Below are positions 1 through 7,127 of a stretch of 18,740 bases of DNA, in pieces. Where the stretch lies: positions 1 through 18,740 of the forward strand of contig CAMLQS010000060.1 of assembly GCA_946482165.1 (NCBI GenBank), given 5' to 3'. The notes under the pieces are model-generated. The model was not told the DNA's origin. It was given only the letters and a program-made list of their open reading frames with translations, and searched no databases. Position 1 is the stretch's first letter. Every line of letters begins with the position of its first letter. Source of the stretch: an uncultured Verrucomicrobiota bacterium (GTDB taxonomy: Bacteria; Verrucomicrobiota; Verrucomicrobiae; Opitutales; Opitutaceae). A program made the translations under genes and the position numbers.

Positions 1-686
1 CCGGCCAGGACCAGGGCCGCTCCGGCCCGGTTGGCGGCGGAGACGCCCGTGCTGGCCGGCGTGGCGCCCAGACGGAAATCGATCTCGCGGTAAAGGCCGG
101 TGCGGGCGTGGTTGAATTCCGGATACCAAGCCAGCAGATCGTGATTGTAGCACCAGGTGCGGACCAGGTCGCGGAGGCCGAAGCCGCTCGCCAGAAGCGT
201 CTTTTCCAGCGCGCGAAAGGCCTGCGTCGTCTGCGCCCCTGGGCTCGCGCCGGGATCGTTCGGGAGCGATTCGCCGACCCAGCAGAGCTCGGCGCGTCCG
301 AGTCGGTAGCGCGAGGCGACCGCGCGTCCGCCGACGATCACCCGCTCGATCTCTCCCCCGGCCAGCGCAAAGGCCTGCGCGCCCGCCAACGGCGCGCAGT
401 GGCAGCCCGCGCCCTCGATCCACAGCATCGGCCACTCGGTCTCGCCCAGCGCGGCCCGCAACGCCGCCTCGATTCCGGCGCCGGCGTCGAGGGAGCCGAA
501 GAGCATGAGGCCGATGATCCGCGCGCCGGCCTTGTGCAGTCCCCGCGCGAGGCGGCTCAGCACGGCGACCGGCGGCTCGCCGGGAAGGGAGCGCTCGGTG
601 AGGACCAGCTCGCGCGCCGGACCGGGCTGCTCCGTCGGCGGCCGCGGGATGGCGGGGGCGGGGCGGGGGAAGATTTCGGGGTGCAT
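1..686 (-). CDS. Rid/YjgF-superfamily chorismatase-like protein, copy A (partial, 3' end outside window)
   Basis: The leftward frame opens at ATG 686-684 and stays open to the window edge, giving the first 228 residues of a protein that should be about 372 residues long, judging from its complete paralogue at 6009-7127. The two start codons align exactly. Visible blocks shared with the paralogue include a PGPARELV stretch near residue 25, TWCYNH followed by WYPEFNHART at 187-196, and PASTG near residue 208. The WYxxFNxxRT and PASTG blocks recall the large two-domain Rid/chorismatase family (FkbO, Hyg5 and XanB2 relatives). The RidA-like C-terminal half lies outside the window. There is no signal peptide, so the protein is probably cytoplasmic. 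It is transcribed divergently from the PSD1 gene. Confidence 0.75.
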   Translation of the reverse strand, partial: MHPEIFPRPAPAIPRPPTEQPGPARELVLTERSLPGEPPVAVLSRLARGLHKAGARIIGLMLFGSLDAGAGIEAALRAALGETEWPMLWIEGAGCHCAPLAGAQAFALAGGEIERVIVGGRAVASRYRLGRAELCWVGESLPNDPGASPGAQTTQAFRALEKTLLASGFGLRDLVRTWCYNHDLLAWYPEFNHARTGLYREIDFRLGATPASTGVSAANRAGAALVLA

Positions 687-857
687 GGGGCCGCTGACGC
701 GCGAGCTTGGGGCGGGGTTTCCGATTTGGCAGCCGCCGCGGGAGCGGCGGCGCCGTGTAGTATGACGCGCGATGACCTCGATAAGGGCGGCTGGAAACGA
801 CGCGAGGGGCGTAGTCGCGGCCGTCCTCGCGACGTCTCCACTCCATACCCTTCTTGC
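687..857. promoter_or_regulatory. Divergent intergenic region, copy A
   Basis: These 171 nt separate the leftward Rid-like gene from the rightward PSD1 gene and should hold promoters for both. The half next to PSD1 (762-857) aligns without a gap to 7201-7296. Substitutions there are spread almost evenly over the three codon positions (10, 9 and 11), which argues that it is untranslated leader rather than an N-terminal extension. The motif TAGTAT at 758-763 recurs in copy B and could be a -10 element, but no convincing -35 element is at the right distance. A perfect 8-bp dyad (732-739 with 744-751, loop GGGA) is present only in copy A. Confidence 0.4.
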
Positions 858-2435
858 ATGGCCCTCGCGCGTTCGCTCCTTGGCTCGATTTTGTTGGCGG
901 CGTTGTCGCCGGCCGGCGCTTCCCCGTCCGCGGTGGACGACGCCCGCCCGTTCGAGGCGCCGTCGCTGACGATTCCCGGGACGTCGCCGGATCGCCCGGT
1001 GGAAGCAAGGCTGCGAGCCGAGGGGATGGCGCCGGCTCCCCTTTGCTCCGACGCGGTGTTCGTCCGTCGGGCTTTCATCGATACAATCGGAACGCTGCCG
1101 ACCGCCGGCGAGGCGGGGGATTTCCTCTCCGACCCGGCCCCGGACAAGCGGGCGCGGCTGGTCGACCGTTTGCTCGGGCGCCCCGAATACGCCGATTACT
1201 GGGCGATGCGCTGGGGCGATCTGCTGCGGGTGAAGGCGGAGTTTCCGATCAACCTCTGGCCCAACGCGGCGCAGGTCTACCACCGCTGGATCGTGCAGGC
1301 GCTGCGCGAGAACCGCCGCGCCGACGTCTTTGCGCGCGAGCTGCTCGTCGCCACCGGGAGCAACTTTCGCTCCGGTCCGGCGAATTTCCACCGCGCCGTG
1401 CAAGGGCGCGATCCCGAGACGCTGGCCCGCGCCGTCGCGCTCACCTTCTGGGGCGTGCGGATGGAGAACTGGCCGCCCGCGCGCAGGGACGGGATCGCCG
1501 GATTTTTCACCGGTCTGCGCAACAAATCCACCGGCGAGTGGAAGGAGGAGATAGTATATCTCGATCCGTTCGCGGCGACGGACCCGGCCCGGCCCCCGAT
1601 CTTCCCCGACGGACGGCCCGCGGAAATCGCCGAGGGTTCCGATCCCCGCGCCTCGCTCGCCGACTGGATGCTCGATCCCCGGCATCCGTGGTTCGCGCGT
1701 TCTCTCGCAAATCGCTCCTGGGCCTGGTTCCTCGGGCGCGGCGTCGTGCACGAGCCGGACGATTTTCGCACCGACAACCCGCCCTCGAATCCGGAGCTGC
1801 TGGCCTGCCTCGAACGCGAGTTCATCGCGTCGGGCTACGACTTGAAGGCGTTGTTCCGGCTGATCCTGAATTCCCGCGCCTACCAGCGTTCCTCGCTGCC
1901 GCCCGCCGGGGTCGACGCCGAGCGAGCCTGGGCCGTCCACGCCTGCTACCCGCCGCGCCGCCTCGAGGCGGAGGTGTTGTCCGACGCGCTCAACCAGATC
2001 ACCGGCGCCGGCGACACCTACGTCAGCCCGATTCCCGAGCCTTTCACCTTCGTGCCGGCCGACATTCGCGCCATCGCGCTGCCCGACGGCAGCATCACCG
2101 GCGTGCTTTTGGAAAAGTTCGGGCGCTCGCCGCGCGACAGCGGCCTGGAGGCCGAGCGCGACAACACGATCAACGCCGCCCAGCGTCTGCACCTGCTCAA
2201 CTCGACCCATGTGCTGCGCAAACTGGAGAAGGGCCCGGCGATGCGCGCCCTGCTCAAGCCCGGCGGACGCGGCGCCGAATCGCCCGTGGACCGGCTCTAT
2301 CTGACGATCCTCTCGCGCCGGCCGACGGACGGGGAGCGTGCGCGCCACATCGAGGCCGCCGCGGGCAAACGGGAAACGCCGGAGGACCTAGCCTGGGCCT
2401 TGGTCAACACCTCCGAGTTTCTCTACCGGCACTGA
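858..2435 (+). CDS. Secreted DUF1549/DUF1553 (PSD1) domain protein, copy A
   Basis: The 525-residue protein has a short signal peptide (MALARSLLGSILLAALSPAG), then a DUF1549-type region (about 40-230) with the marks DAVFVRRAFID, PEYADYWAMRWGDLLRV and STGEWKEEIVYLD (from about residue 224). A DUF1553-type region fills about 260-525, with HPWFARSLANRSWAWFLGRG, NPPSNPELL, FRLILNSRAYQRS, FGRSPRDSG and a C-terminal LSRRPTDGE...WALVNTSEFL block. Many planctomycetal relatives carry an N-terminal cytochrome c; no CxxCH occurs here, so this is the short, heme-free form. The frame is open far upstream (to 108), but that part is antisense to the Rid-like gene. ATG 858 puts the signal peptide at the N terminus and is supported by the copy A/B substitution pattern. 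It is first in an operon with DUF1501, 13 nt downstream. Biochemical role unknown. Confidence 0.92.
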   Translation: MALARSLLGSILLAALSPAGASPSAVDDARPFEAPSLTIPGTSPDRPVEARLRAEGMAPAPLCSDAVFVRRAFIDTIGTLPTAGEAGDFLSDPAPDKRARLVDRLLGRPEYADYWAMRWGDLLRVKAEFPINLWPNAAQVYHRWIVQALRENRRADVFARELLVATGSNFRSGPANFHRAVQGRDPETLARAVALTFWGVRMENWPPARRDGIAGFFTGLRNKSTGEWKEEIVYLDPFAATDPARPPIFPDGRPAEIAEGSDPRASLADWMLDPRHPWFARSLANRSWAWFLGRGVVHEPDDFRTDNPPSNPELLACLEREFIASGYDLKALFRLILNSRAYQRSSLPPAGVDAERAWAVHACYPPRRLEAEVLSDALNQITGAGDTYVSPIPEPFTFVPADIRAIALPDGSITGVLLEKFGRSPRDSGLEAERDNTINAAQRLHLLNSTHVLRKLEKGPAMRALLKPGGRGAESPVDRLYLTILSRRPTDGERARHIEAAAGKRETPEDLAWALVNTSEFLYRH

Positions 2436-2448
2436 TCTTCCCCCGGCC

Positions 2449-3855
2449 ATGCACACCGTTTTCCCGCCGCGCTTCACGGACCCGCTTTCGTCCTCCCCGG
2501 CCTTTCGGCCGATGAGTCGCCGCGAGGCGATCCTCACCGGATTGCTGGCGGCGGGCGGCCTGGCGTTGCCGCGTCTCGGATCGCAGCCGGGCCCCGCGCC
2601 CGACGCCGCGCCGGCTCCCGGGCCCTCGCTACTCCCGGCGCCTAAGGCAAAAGCGGTCATCCAGATCTGGCTCTGGGGCGGACCGGCCCATCTCGACACC
2701 TTCGATCCCAAGCCCGAAGCGGGGCCGGACTACTGCGGTCCCTTCACCAAGCCGATCGAGACGAACGTGCCCGGCATCCGCATCTGCGAGATGCTTCCGT
2801 TGCTCGCCAAGCAGGCGGACAAATACTCGCTCGTCCGCGGACTCACCCATGGCGTGAACGCCCACGAGACCGCCGCCTACATCGTGCAGACCGGCCACCC
2901 GGCCGGCGAGCGGGACGTGTTTCCCGCCCTCGGCGCGGTCGTGTCTCTCTTCAAGGGCCGGGCCGCCGGCTACACCGGGCTCCTGCCGCCCTACATCGTG
3001 CTCACCGAGCCGCAGGGCCGTTTCTCCGAGGCTGGGTTCCTCGGGCCTCGTTACAAGCCCTTCGCCACCGGAGGCGATCCCGCGGCGGAGCGCTTCCTTG
3101 TCGAGGGCGTGGTCTCGCCGCGCCTGAGCGAGGAGCGCTTGCGCGAGCGGCGGGAACTCCTCGGGCGGGCGGACGCCTTTGGCGCCGTCCTTCGCGCCCG
3201 CGCACCCGGCGCGCTCGCCGGCTTCGACCAGGCCGGCGAGGAGGCCTACGAAATGATTCTCGGCGAGACGGGAAAGGTCTTCGACCTGCGCCAGGAGCCG
3301 GACGCGATGCGCGAGCGCTATGGACGCAACACCTGCGGACAATCCTGCCTCGTGGCGCGGCGACTGGTGGAGCGCGGCGTGCCCTATGTCACCGTCAACG
3401 TGAAAGGCTGGGACACGCACAAGCAGCATTTTCAAGCCATGCGGCGCAAGCTGCCGGAGCTCGACCAGGCGGTGAGCGCGCTGCTGGAAGACCTCGCGCG
3501 GCTAGGACTGCTCGGCTCGACCATCGTCTGGGTGGGCGGCGAGTTCAGCCGCACCCCCAAGGTGCAGGCCGAGGCCCCGTGGAACGGCGGGCGCAACCAC
3601 TACGGCAAGGCGTTCTCCGCGCTTCTGGCGGGTGGCGGGTTGCGCGGCGGCCAGGTGGTCGGAGCGACCGACGCGCGCGGCGAGGAAGTGATCGAGCGCC
3701 CGGCGCATCCCGCAGATTTGCTGGAGACGATCTACGCGCAGCTCGGCATCGACCCGTCGGCACGGTTGCCGCACCCGGAAGGCCGCGACGCGCGCGTGCT
3801 GCCGACTCTCGCCGATCTGCCGCAACGCCGCGGCGTCCTGCGCGAAATCATGTGA
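2449..3855 (+). CDS. DUF1501 protein with twin-arginine-like signal, copy A
   Basis: The 468-residue protein belongs to the DUF1501 family, part of the alkaline phosphatase/sulfatase superfamily by known fold relationships. A twin-arginine-like motif SRREAIL followed by a hydrophobic stretch (about residues 22-45) suggests folded export through Tat. Family motifs are HLDTFDPKPE (about 81-90), HETAAYIVQTGHP, a GWDTHKQHF block near 320-329, GGEFSRTPKVQ near 363-373 and GGRNHYGKAFSALLAGGG from about 380. The usual family motif, as I recall it, is EFGRTP and GRDH; here Gly is Ser in the first and Asp is Asn in the second. ATG 2512 (MSRREAIL) is an alternative start with the Tat motif at the extreme N terminus. 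The next gene starts 11 nt after the stop. Confidence 0.92.
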   Translation: MHTVFPPRFTDPLSSSPAFRPMSRREAILTGLLAAGGLALPRLGSQPGPAPDAAPAPGPSLLPAPKAKAVIQIWLWGGPAHLDTFDPKPEAGPDYCGPFTKPIETNVPGIRICEMLPLLAKQADKYSLVRGLTHGVNAHETAAYIVQTGHPAGERDVFPALGAVVSLFKGRAAGYTGLLPPYIVLTEPQGRFSEAGFLGPRYKPFATGGDPAAERFLVEGVVSPRLSEERLRERRELLGRADAFGAVLRARAPGALAGFDQAGEEAYEMILGETGKVFDLRQEPDAMRERYGRNTCGQSCLVARRLVERGVPYVTVNVKGWDTHKQHFQAMRRKLPELDQAVSALLEDLARLGLLGSTIVWVGGEFSRTPKVQAEAPWNGGRNHYGKAFSALLAGGGLRGGQVVGATDARGEEVIERPAHPADLLETIYAQLGIDPSARLPHPEGRDARVLPTLADLPQRRGVLREIM

Positions 3856-3866
3856 ACCCGCCGCCC

Positions 3867-5762
3867 ATGTCCTCGCTTCGTTTGCTTAAAAAAATACGCG
3901 TCGCGGGTCTCCGCCTCGGGCTCGTGTTCGCCGCAACGTCCGCGTCCGCGGCGCCGCCTCCGGCCAAAGGACCGCAGCCGGCCTACGTCTACCCGGCGGG
4001 GGCGCGGCGCGGCCAAACGCTGAAGGTGGTCGTCGGCGGCCGCCAGTTGCAGGGCGTGCAGGAGGCCGTCATTTCCGGCGGCGGCGTGACCGCGCGCGTG
4101 CTGGCGCACGAGCGCCCGCTGCGGCCCGAGGAGAGGAATAGGATGAAGGAGGAGCTGGCGGAGCTGAAGAAAAGCGGGGCGTCCCCCGCGCCCGGGCGGG
4201 TCGCCGAGCTCGAGAGCCGGCTGGCAAGCCGGAGCGGCGGCGCGTTGCCGCCGGCCTTGCCGGAAGCGGTGACGCTCGAGCTGAGCGTCGCGCCAGACGC
4301 CGAGCCCGGCCGGCGCGACCTGCGCCTTCGCGCACGCGACGGCCTGGCCGCGCCCCTCGTGTTCGTGATTGGCGATCTGCCGGAGTCGTCGTTTCCGGCC
4401 GTGACGGCGATCACGCCGCGTCCGGAGCCCGGCTCGCTCCGGGCGCTCGCGCAGGCCGCGGGCGCGGAGCTGCGCGTGACGCCGCCCGTGATGGTCAACG
4501 GCCAGATACTCGCGGGCGAGTCGGACCGCGTCCGCTTCGCCGGGAAAGCGGGCGCGCGGCTCGTCGTCGCCGTGCATGCGCGGGCGCTGATCCCCTATCT
4601 GGCCGACGCGGTGCCGGGCTGGTTTCAGGCGACGGCGAGCCTGCTGGACGCCGCGGGGCGGGAGCTCGCGTTCGCCGACGATTTCCGGTTTCAGCCCGAC
4701 CCGGTGCTGGCGTTCCGATTGCCGGCCGACGGCGACTACACCCTCGTTTTGCGAGACGCCCTCTACCGCGGGCGCGAGGATTTCGTGTATCGGGTGGCGA
4801 TCGGGGAGCTGCCCTTCGTGGCGGGGGTGTTTCCCCTCGGCGGCCGGGCGGGCGCGGAGCAGGAATTCGCGCTAAACGGCTGGAATCTTCCGGCGCCGCG
4901 GAGACTCGCGCGCTTGCCGGAGGACGTGGGCGTCGTGCCGCTCGAACTCGGGCCTTGTCTGGCGGCGACCGGCGAGGTCGAGGTCGAGGCCGACGATCTT
5001 CCGGAGTGGCACGAGACGGCCGGCGACGGCGGCGCGCAGCCTATCGACGTTCCCGCCGTGGTCAACGGCCGGATCGAGCGTCCCGGAGACGTGGACGAGA
5101 TTTCTTTTTATGCGGAAGCGGGCGCTTCGCTCGTGGTCGAGGTCGTCGCGCGCCGGCTCCGTTCCCCCCTCGACGGGGTGCTGCAAGTGTTCGGGCCCGA
5201 CGGCAAGGTCGTGGCGACGAGCGACGACTGCGAGGACAAGTCGGACGGCATCTCCACCCACCACGCGGATCCACGGGTCGCCTTCGTCGCGCCGGCCGAG
5301 GGACGCCATCGCGTGCGCCTGGGCGACGCGCAGGGGCGCGGCGGACATGATTACGCCTATCGCCTGAAAGTCGCGCCGCCGCGTCCCGATTTCGAGCTGC
5401 GCGCGGTGCCGTCGAGCGTGAACCTGCGACCCGGCGGCAAGACGAGCGTCACGGTCTACGCGTTGCGGCGCGACGGCTTCAAGGGTCCGATCACGCTCAC
5501 GTTGAAGGATACCCCGCCGTGGCTGCGTCTTGCGTCGGCCTTCGTCCCGGCCGACGCGGACAAGGCCGAGATCACCTTGCTGGCGAGCGGGCAGGCCGGG
5601 ACCGAGGTCGCGGCGCTGCATCTCGAAGGCGCCGCCATGGTCGACGGGGTCGAGCGCCGGCATCGCGTGGTGCCGGCGGAGGACCGGATGCAGGCCTTTT
5701 TCTACCGGCATCTCGTGCCGGCGCGGGAATGGACGCTCGCCGTGCGCGGCCGGGAAAAGTAA
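3867..5762 (+). CDS. Secreted PPC-type multidomain beta-sandwich protein, copy A
   Basis: This 631-residue protein has a Sec signal peptide ending at about residue 28 (ATSASA then APPP). Next comes an N-terminal IPT/TIG-like segment (YVYPAGARRGQTLKVVVGG, about 40-58) interrupted by a charged helical insertion at about 87-122 (EERNRMKEELAELKK). A first PPC-like domain begins near residue 211 (NGQILAGESDRVRF). A second, clearer PPC-like domain at about 399-505 has NGRIERPGDVDEISF, LDGVLQVFGPDGKVVATSDD and a closing HDYAYRLKV. The C-terminal part (about 510-631) looks like another Ig-like domain (SSVNLRPGGKTSVTVYALR). No protease or other catalytic motif is evident. PPC domains are common companions of DUF1549 and DUF1501 proteins, where a binding or assembly role is plausible. 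It is the last intact gene of the copy A operon. Confidence 0.85.
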   Translation: MSSLRLLKKIRVAGLRLGLVFAATSASAAPPPAKGPQPAYVYPAGARRGQTLKVVVGGRQLQGVQEAVISGGGVTARVLAHERPLRPEERNRMKEELAELKKSGASPAPGRVAELESRLASRSGGALPPALPEAVTLELSVAPDAEPGRRDLRLRARDGLAAPLVFVIGDLPESSFPAVTAITPRPEPGSLRALAQAAGAELRVTPPVMVNGQILAGESDRVRFAGKAGARLVVAVHARALIPYLADAVPGWFQATASLLDAAGRELAFADDFRFQPDPVLAFRLPADGDYTLVLRDALYRGREDFVYRVAIGELPFVAGVFPLGGRAGAEQEFALNGWNLPAPRRLARLPEDVGVVPLELGPCLAATGEVEVEADDLPEWHETAGDGGAQPIDVPAVVNGRIERPGDVDEISFYAEAGASLVVEVVARRLRSPLDGVLQVFGPDGKVVATSDDCEDKSDGISTHHADPRVAFVAPAEGRHRVRLGDAQGRGGHDYAYRLKVAPPRPDFELRAVPSSVNLRPGGKTSVTVYALRRDGFKGPITLTLKDTPPWLRLASAFVPADADKAEITLLASGQAGTEVAALHLEGAAMVDGVERRHRVVPAEDRMQAFFYRHLVPAREWTLAVRGREK

Positions 5763-5800
5763 CGGGGCCGGGCGGGGGCGCGGACTTCCGCGCGCGCCTC

Positions 5801-5839
5801 GCGAAGTGCGGGCTGCCAGCCCGCGCCGCGCTCTGGTTT
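5801..5839. repeat. Conserved palindromic (REP-like) block, copy A
   Basis: A 39-nt block ends 9 nt before the start of the nnr remnant and differs from 12265-12303 at only 3 positions, whereas the spacer upstream of it cannot be aligned. It contains a perfect hairpin, GCGGGCT-gcc-AGCCCGC (5808-5824), followed by CGCCGCGCTCTGGTTT. It resembles dispersed REP-type palindromes; it could instead be a cis-regulatory or transcript-end element. There is no U-tract, so it is not a standard intrinsic terminator. Confidence 0.55.
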
Positions 5840-5848
5840 CACGACGCC

Positions 5849-5989
5849 ATGCACGGCGCACACCCGATCTTGAGTTGCGAGGAGGCGAGGGAGTTCGAGG
5901 CCGCGTTTCTCGGCGGCGACGAGGCGCGCGAATGGGAGGCGATGCAGGCCGCGGGCCGCGCGGCGGCGGTGGGACGGCGGTGGCCGTGA
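5849..5989 (+). pseudogene. Truncated nnr (NAD(P)HX epimerase/dehydratase) remnant
   Basis: The 46-codon frame starts MHGAHPILSCEEAREFEAA, matching MHGAYPILSCAEAGAFEAA at the start of the complete nnr at 12314. The match holds to about codon 38 (GDEAREWEAM) and then fades; the frame ends at TGA 5987-5989. It carries none of the nucleotide-binding or catalytic motifs of the family, so it is a duplication scar. It sits 86 nt after the PPC-protein gene and is followed 19 nt later by the 3' end of the convergent Rid-like gene of copy B. It may still be transcribed as the tail of the copy A operon. Confidence 0.88.
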
Positions 5990-6008
5990 TCGTGCGCGCG
6001 GACGGCGC

Positions 6009-7127
6009 CTAGGCCGGGCCCTCCGCGTCCACCTCGAGCTCGAAGAGCAGATCGTCGCGGCAGATGTCGCAGTGCAGATTCAGCACCGGCGGATTCGGCC
6101 AGCCCCGCCGGCGGCACCACGAGTCGAAGACGTCCGTGAACTCGGGTGACTTGAAGTAGGCGATGCCGCGGGTGACGTCGCGCCAGGCGAGGTCGCGCGA
6201 AACCAGGATAGCCTCGATCACCAGCATGGTCAGCCCGACTTGTTTCGCGATGTCGCCGGGCCAGACGGTTTCGCCGCCCGGCTCGATGCTGGCCGTGCCC
6301 GATACGACGACGCGGCGCCGCGCCCCGAGATCGATTTCGACCGCGCGGCTGAAGGCGCTGCCGTAGGCCGGCGCGGGGCATTGCAGAGGCGACGCGAGCG
6401 GGCGGGCGACCGGTCCGCCGGAGAGCGGGCGCGCCGCGAGGCCGGCCAGGACCAGGGCGGCCCCGGCGCGGTTGGCGGCGGAGATGCCCGTGCTCGCCGG
6501 CGTGGCGCCCAGGCGGAAGCCGACCGTGCGGTAGAGGTCGGTTCTGGCGTGGTTGAATTCCGGATACCAAGTCAGCAGCTCGTGGTTGTAGCACCAGGTG
6601 CGGATCAGGTCGCGCAGGCCGAAGCCGGCCTGCCGCAGCGTGTCCTCCATCGCGCGAAAGGCCTGCGTCGTCTGCTCCCCGGGGCGGGCGCCCTTGTCGC
6701 GCGGAAACGATTCGCCCACCCAGCAAAGCTCGGTGCGATCGACCCGGTAACGCGATGCCGCCACCCGTCCGTCGACGACCACGCGCTCGATCTCGCCGCC
6801 GAGGAGCGAGAAGGCCTGCGCGCCCGCAAGCGGCGCGCCGTGGTGGCTCGCGCCCTCGATCCACAGCACCGGCCAGGCGGTCTCGCCCAGCGTGGCGCGC
6901 AGCGCGGCCTCGATGTCGGCGCGGGCGGAGAAAGCGCCGAAAAGCATGAGCCCGACGATGCGGGCGCCGCTGGTGTGGAGCGCCCACGCGAGGCGGCGCA
7001 GCACGACGACGGGCTGCTCGCCCGGCAGAGCCGCTTCGTTGAAGACGAGTTCGCGCGCCGGGCCGGGCTCCGCCGTCAGCGGTCGCGATGAAGAAGGGGG
7101 AGGGGCGGGGAGAGTTGTGGGGTGCAT
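6009..7127 (-). CDS. Rid/YjgF-superfamily chorismatase-like protein, copy B
   Basis: The complete 372-residue protein starts at ATG 7127-7125 and stops at TAG (6011-6009). The N-terminal half has TWCYNHELLTWYPEFNHART (about residues 181-200) and PASTG. The C-terminal half (about 248-372) is RidA-like: AYGSAFSRAVEI, SGTASIEPGGETVWPGDIAKQ and a hydrophobic helix, ending in CDICRDDLLFELEVDA. That architecture fits FkbO/Hyg5/XanB2-type chorismatases, which hydrolyse chorismate, and also related Rid proteins of unknown activity; I cannot tell which from sequence alone. There is no signal peptide. The frame continues upstream of 7127 as an antisense shadow of PSD1 copy B, but the ATG chosen aligns exactly with that of copy A. 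It converges with the copy A operon and diverges from the copy B operon. Confidence 0.82.
   Translation of the reverse strand: MHPTTLPAPPPSSSRPLTAEPGPARELVFNEAALPGEQPVVVLRRLAWALHTSGARIVGLMLFGAFSARADIEAALRATLGETAWPVLWIEGASHHGAPLAGAQAFSLLGGEIERVVVDGRVAASRYRVDRTELCWVGESFPRDKGARPGEQTTQAFRAMEDTLRQAGFGLRDLIRTWCYNHELLTWYPEFNHARTDLYRTVGFRLGATPASTGISAANRAGAALVLAGLAARPLSGGPVARPLASPLQCPAPAYGSAFSRAVEIDLGARRRVVVSGTASIEPGGETVWPGDIAKQVGLTMLVIEAILVSRDLAWRDVTRGIAYFKSPEFTDVFDSWCRRRGWPNPPVLNLHCDICRDDLLFELEVDAEGPA

Larger units (their letters stand above)
1..5989. repeat. Tandem segmental duplication, copy A
   Basis: This segment is homologous, in the same order and orientation, to the segment beginning near 6009. 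Position 1 aligns with 6442, and the start codon of the leftward gene (686) aligns with 7127, the same offset of 6441. The offset then drifts by small indels: 6439 at the PSD1 start, 6440 at the PPC-protein start and 6465 at the nnr start. The left boundary is outside the window. The right boundary lies in a low-complexity stretch at about 5955-6008, where the nnr homology fades. No transposase or flanking insertion sequence is visible, so unequal recombination is a reasonable origin, but that is inference. Confidence 0.93.

Noticed and set aside
726..763. TTGGCA (726-731) paired with TAGTAT (758-763) as a sigma-70 promoter for PSD1 copy A
   Set aside because: The spacing is 26 nt, far from the normal 16-18, and TTGGCA is not kept in copy B.
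108..857. A 250-codon N-terminal extension of PSD1 copy A
   Set aside because: Most of it is antisense to the Rid-like gene. The conserved part (762-857) shows even substitution across codon positions when compared with copy B.
854..2515. A 553-codon plus-strand frame overlapping PSD1 copy A
   Set aside because: It is a +1-type shadow full of Arg and Gly, without any family motif, and without signal sequence support.
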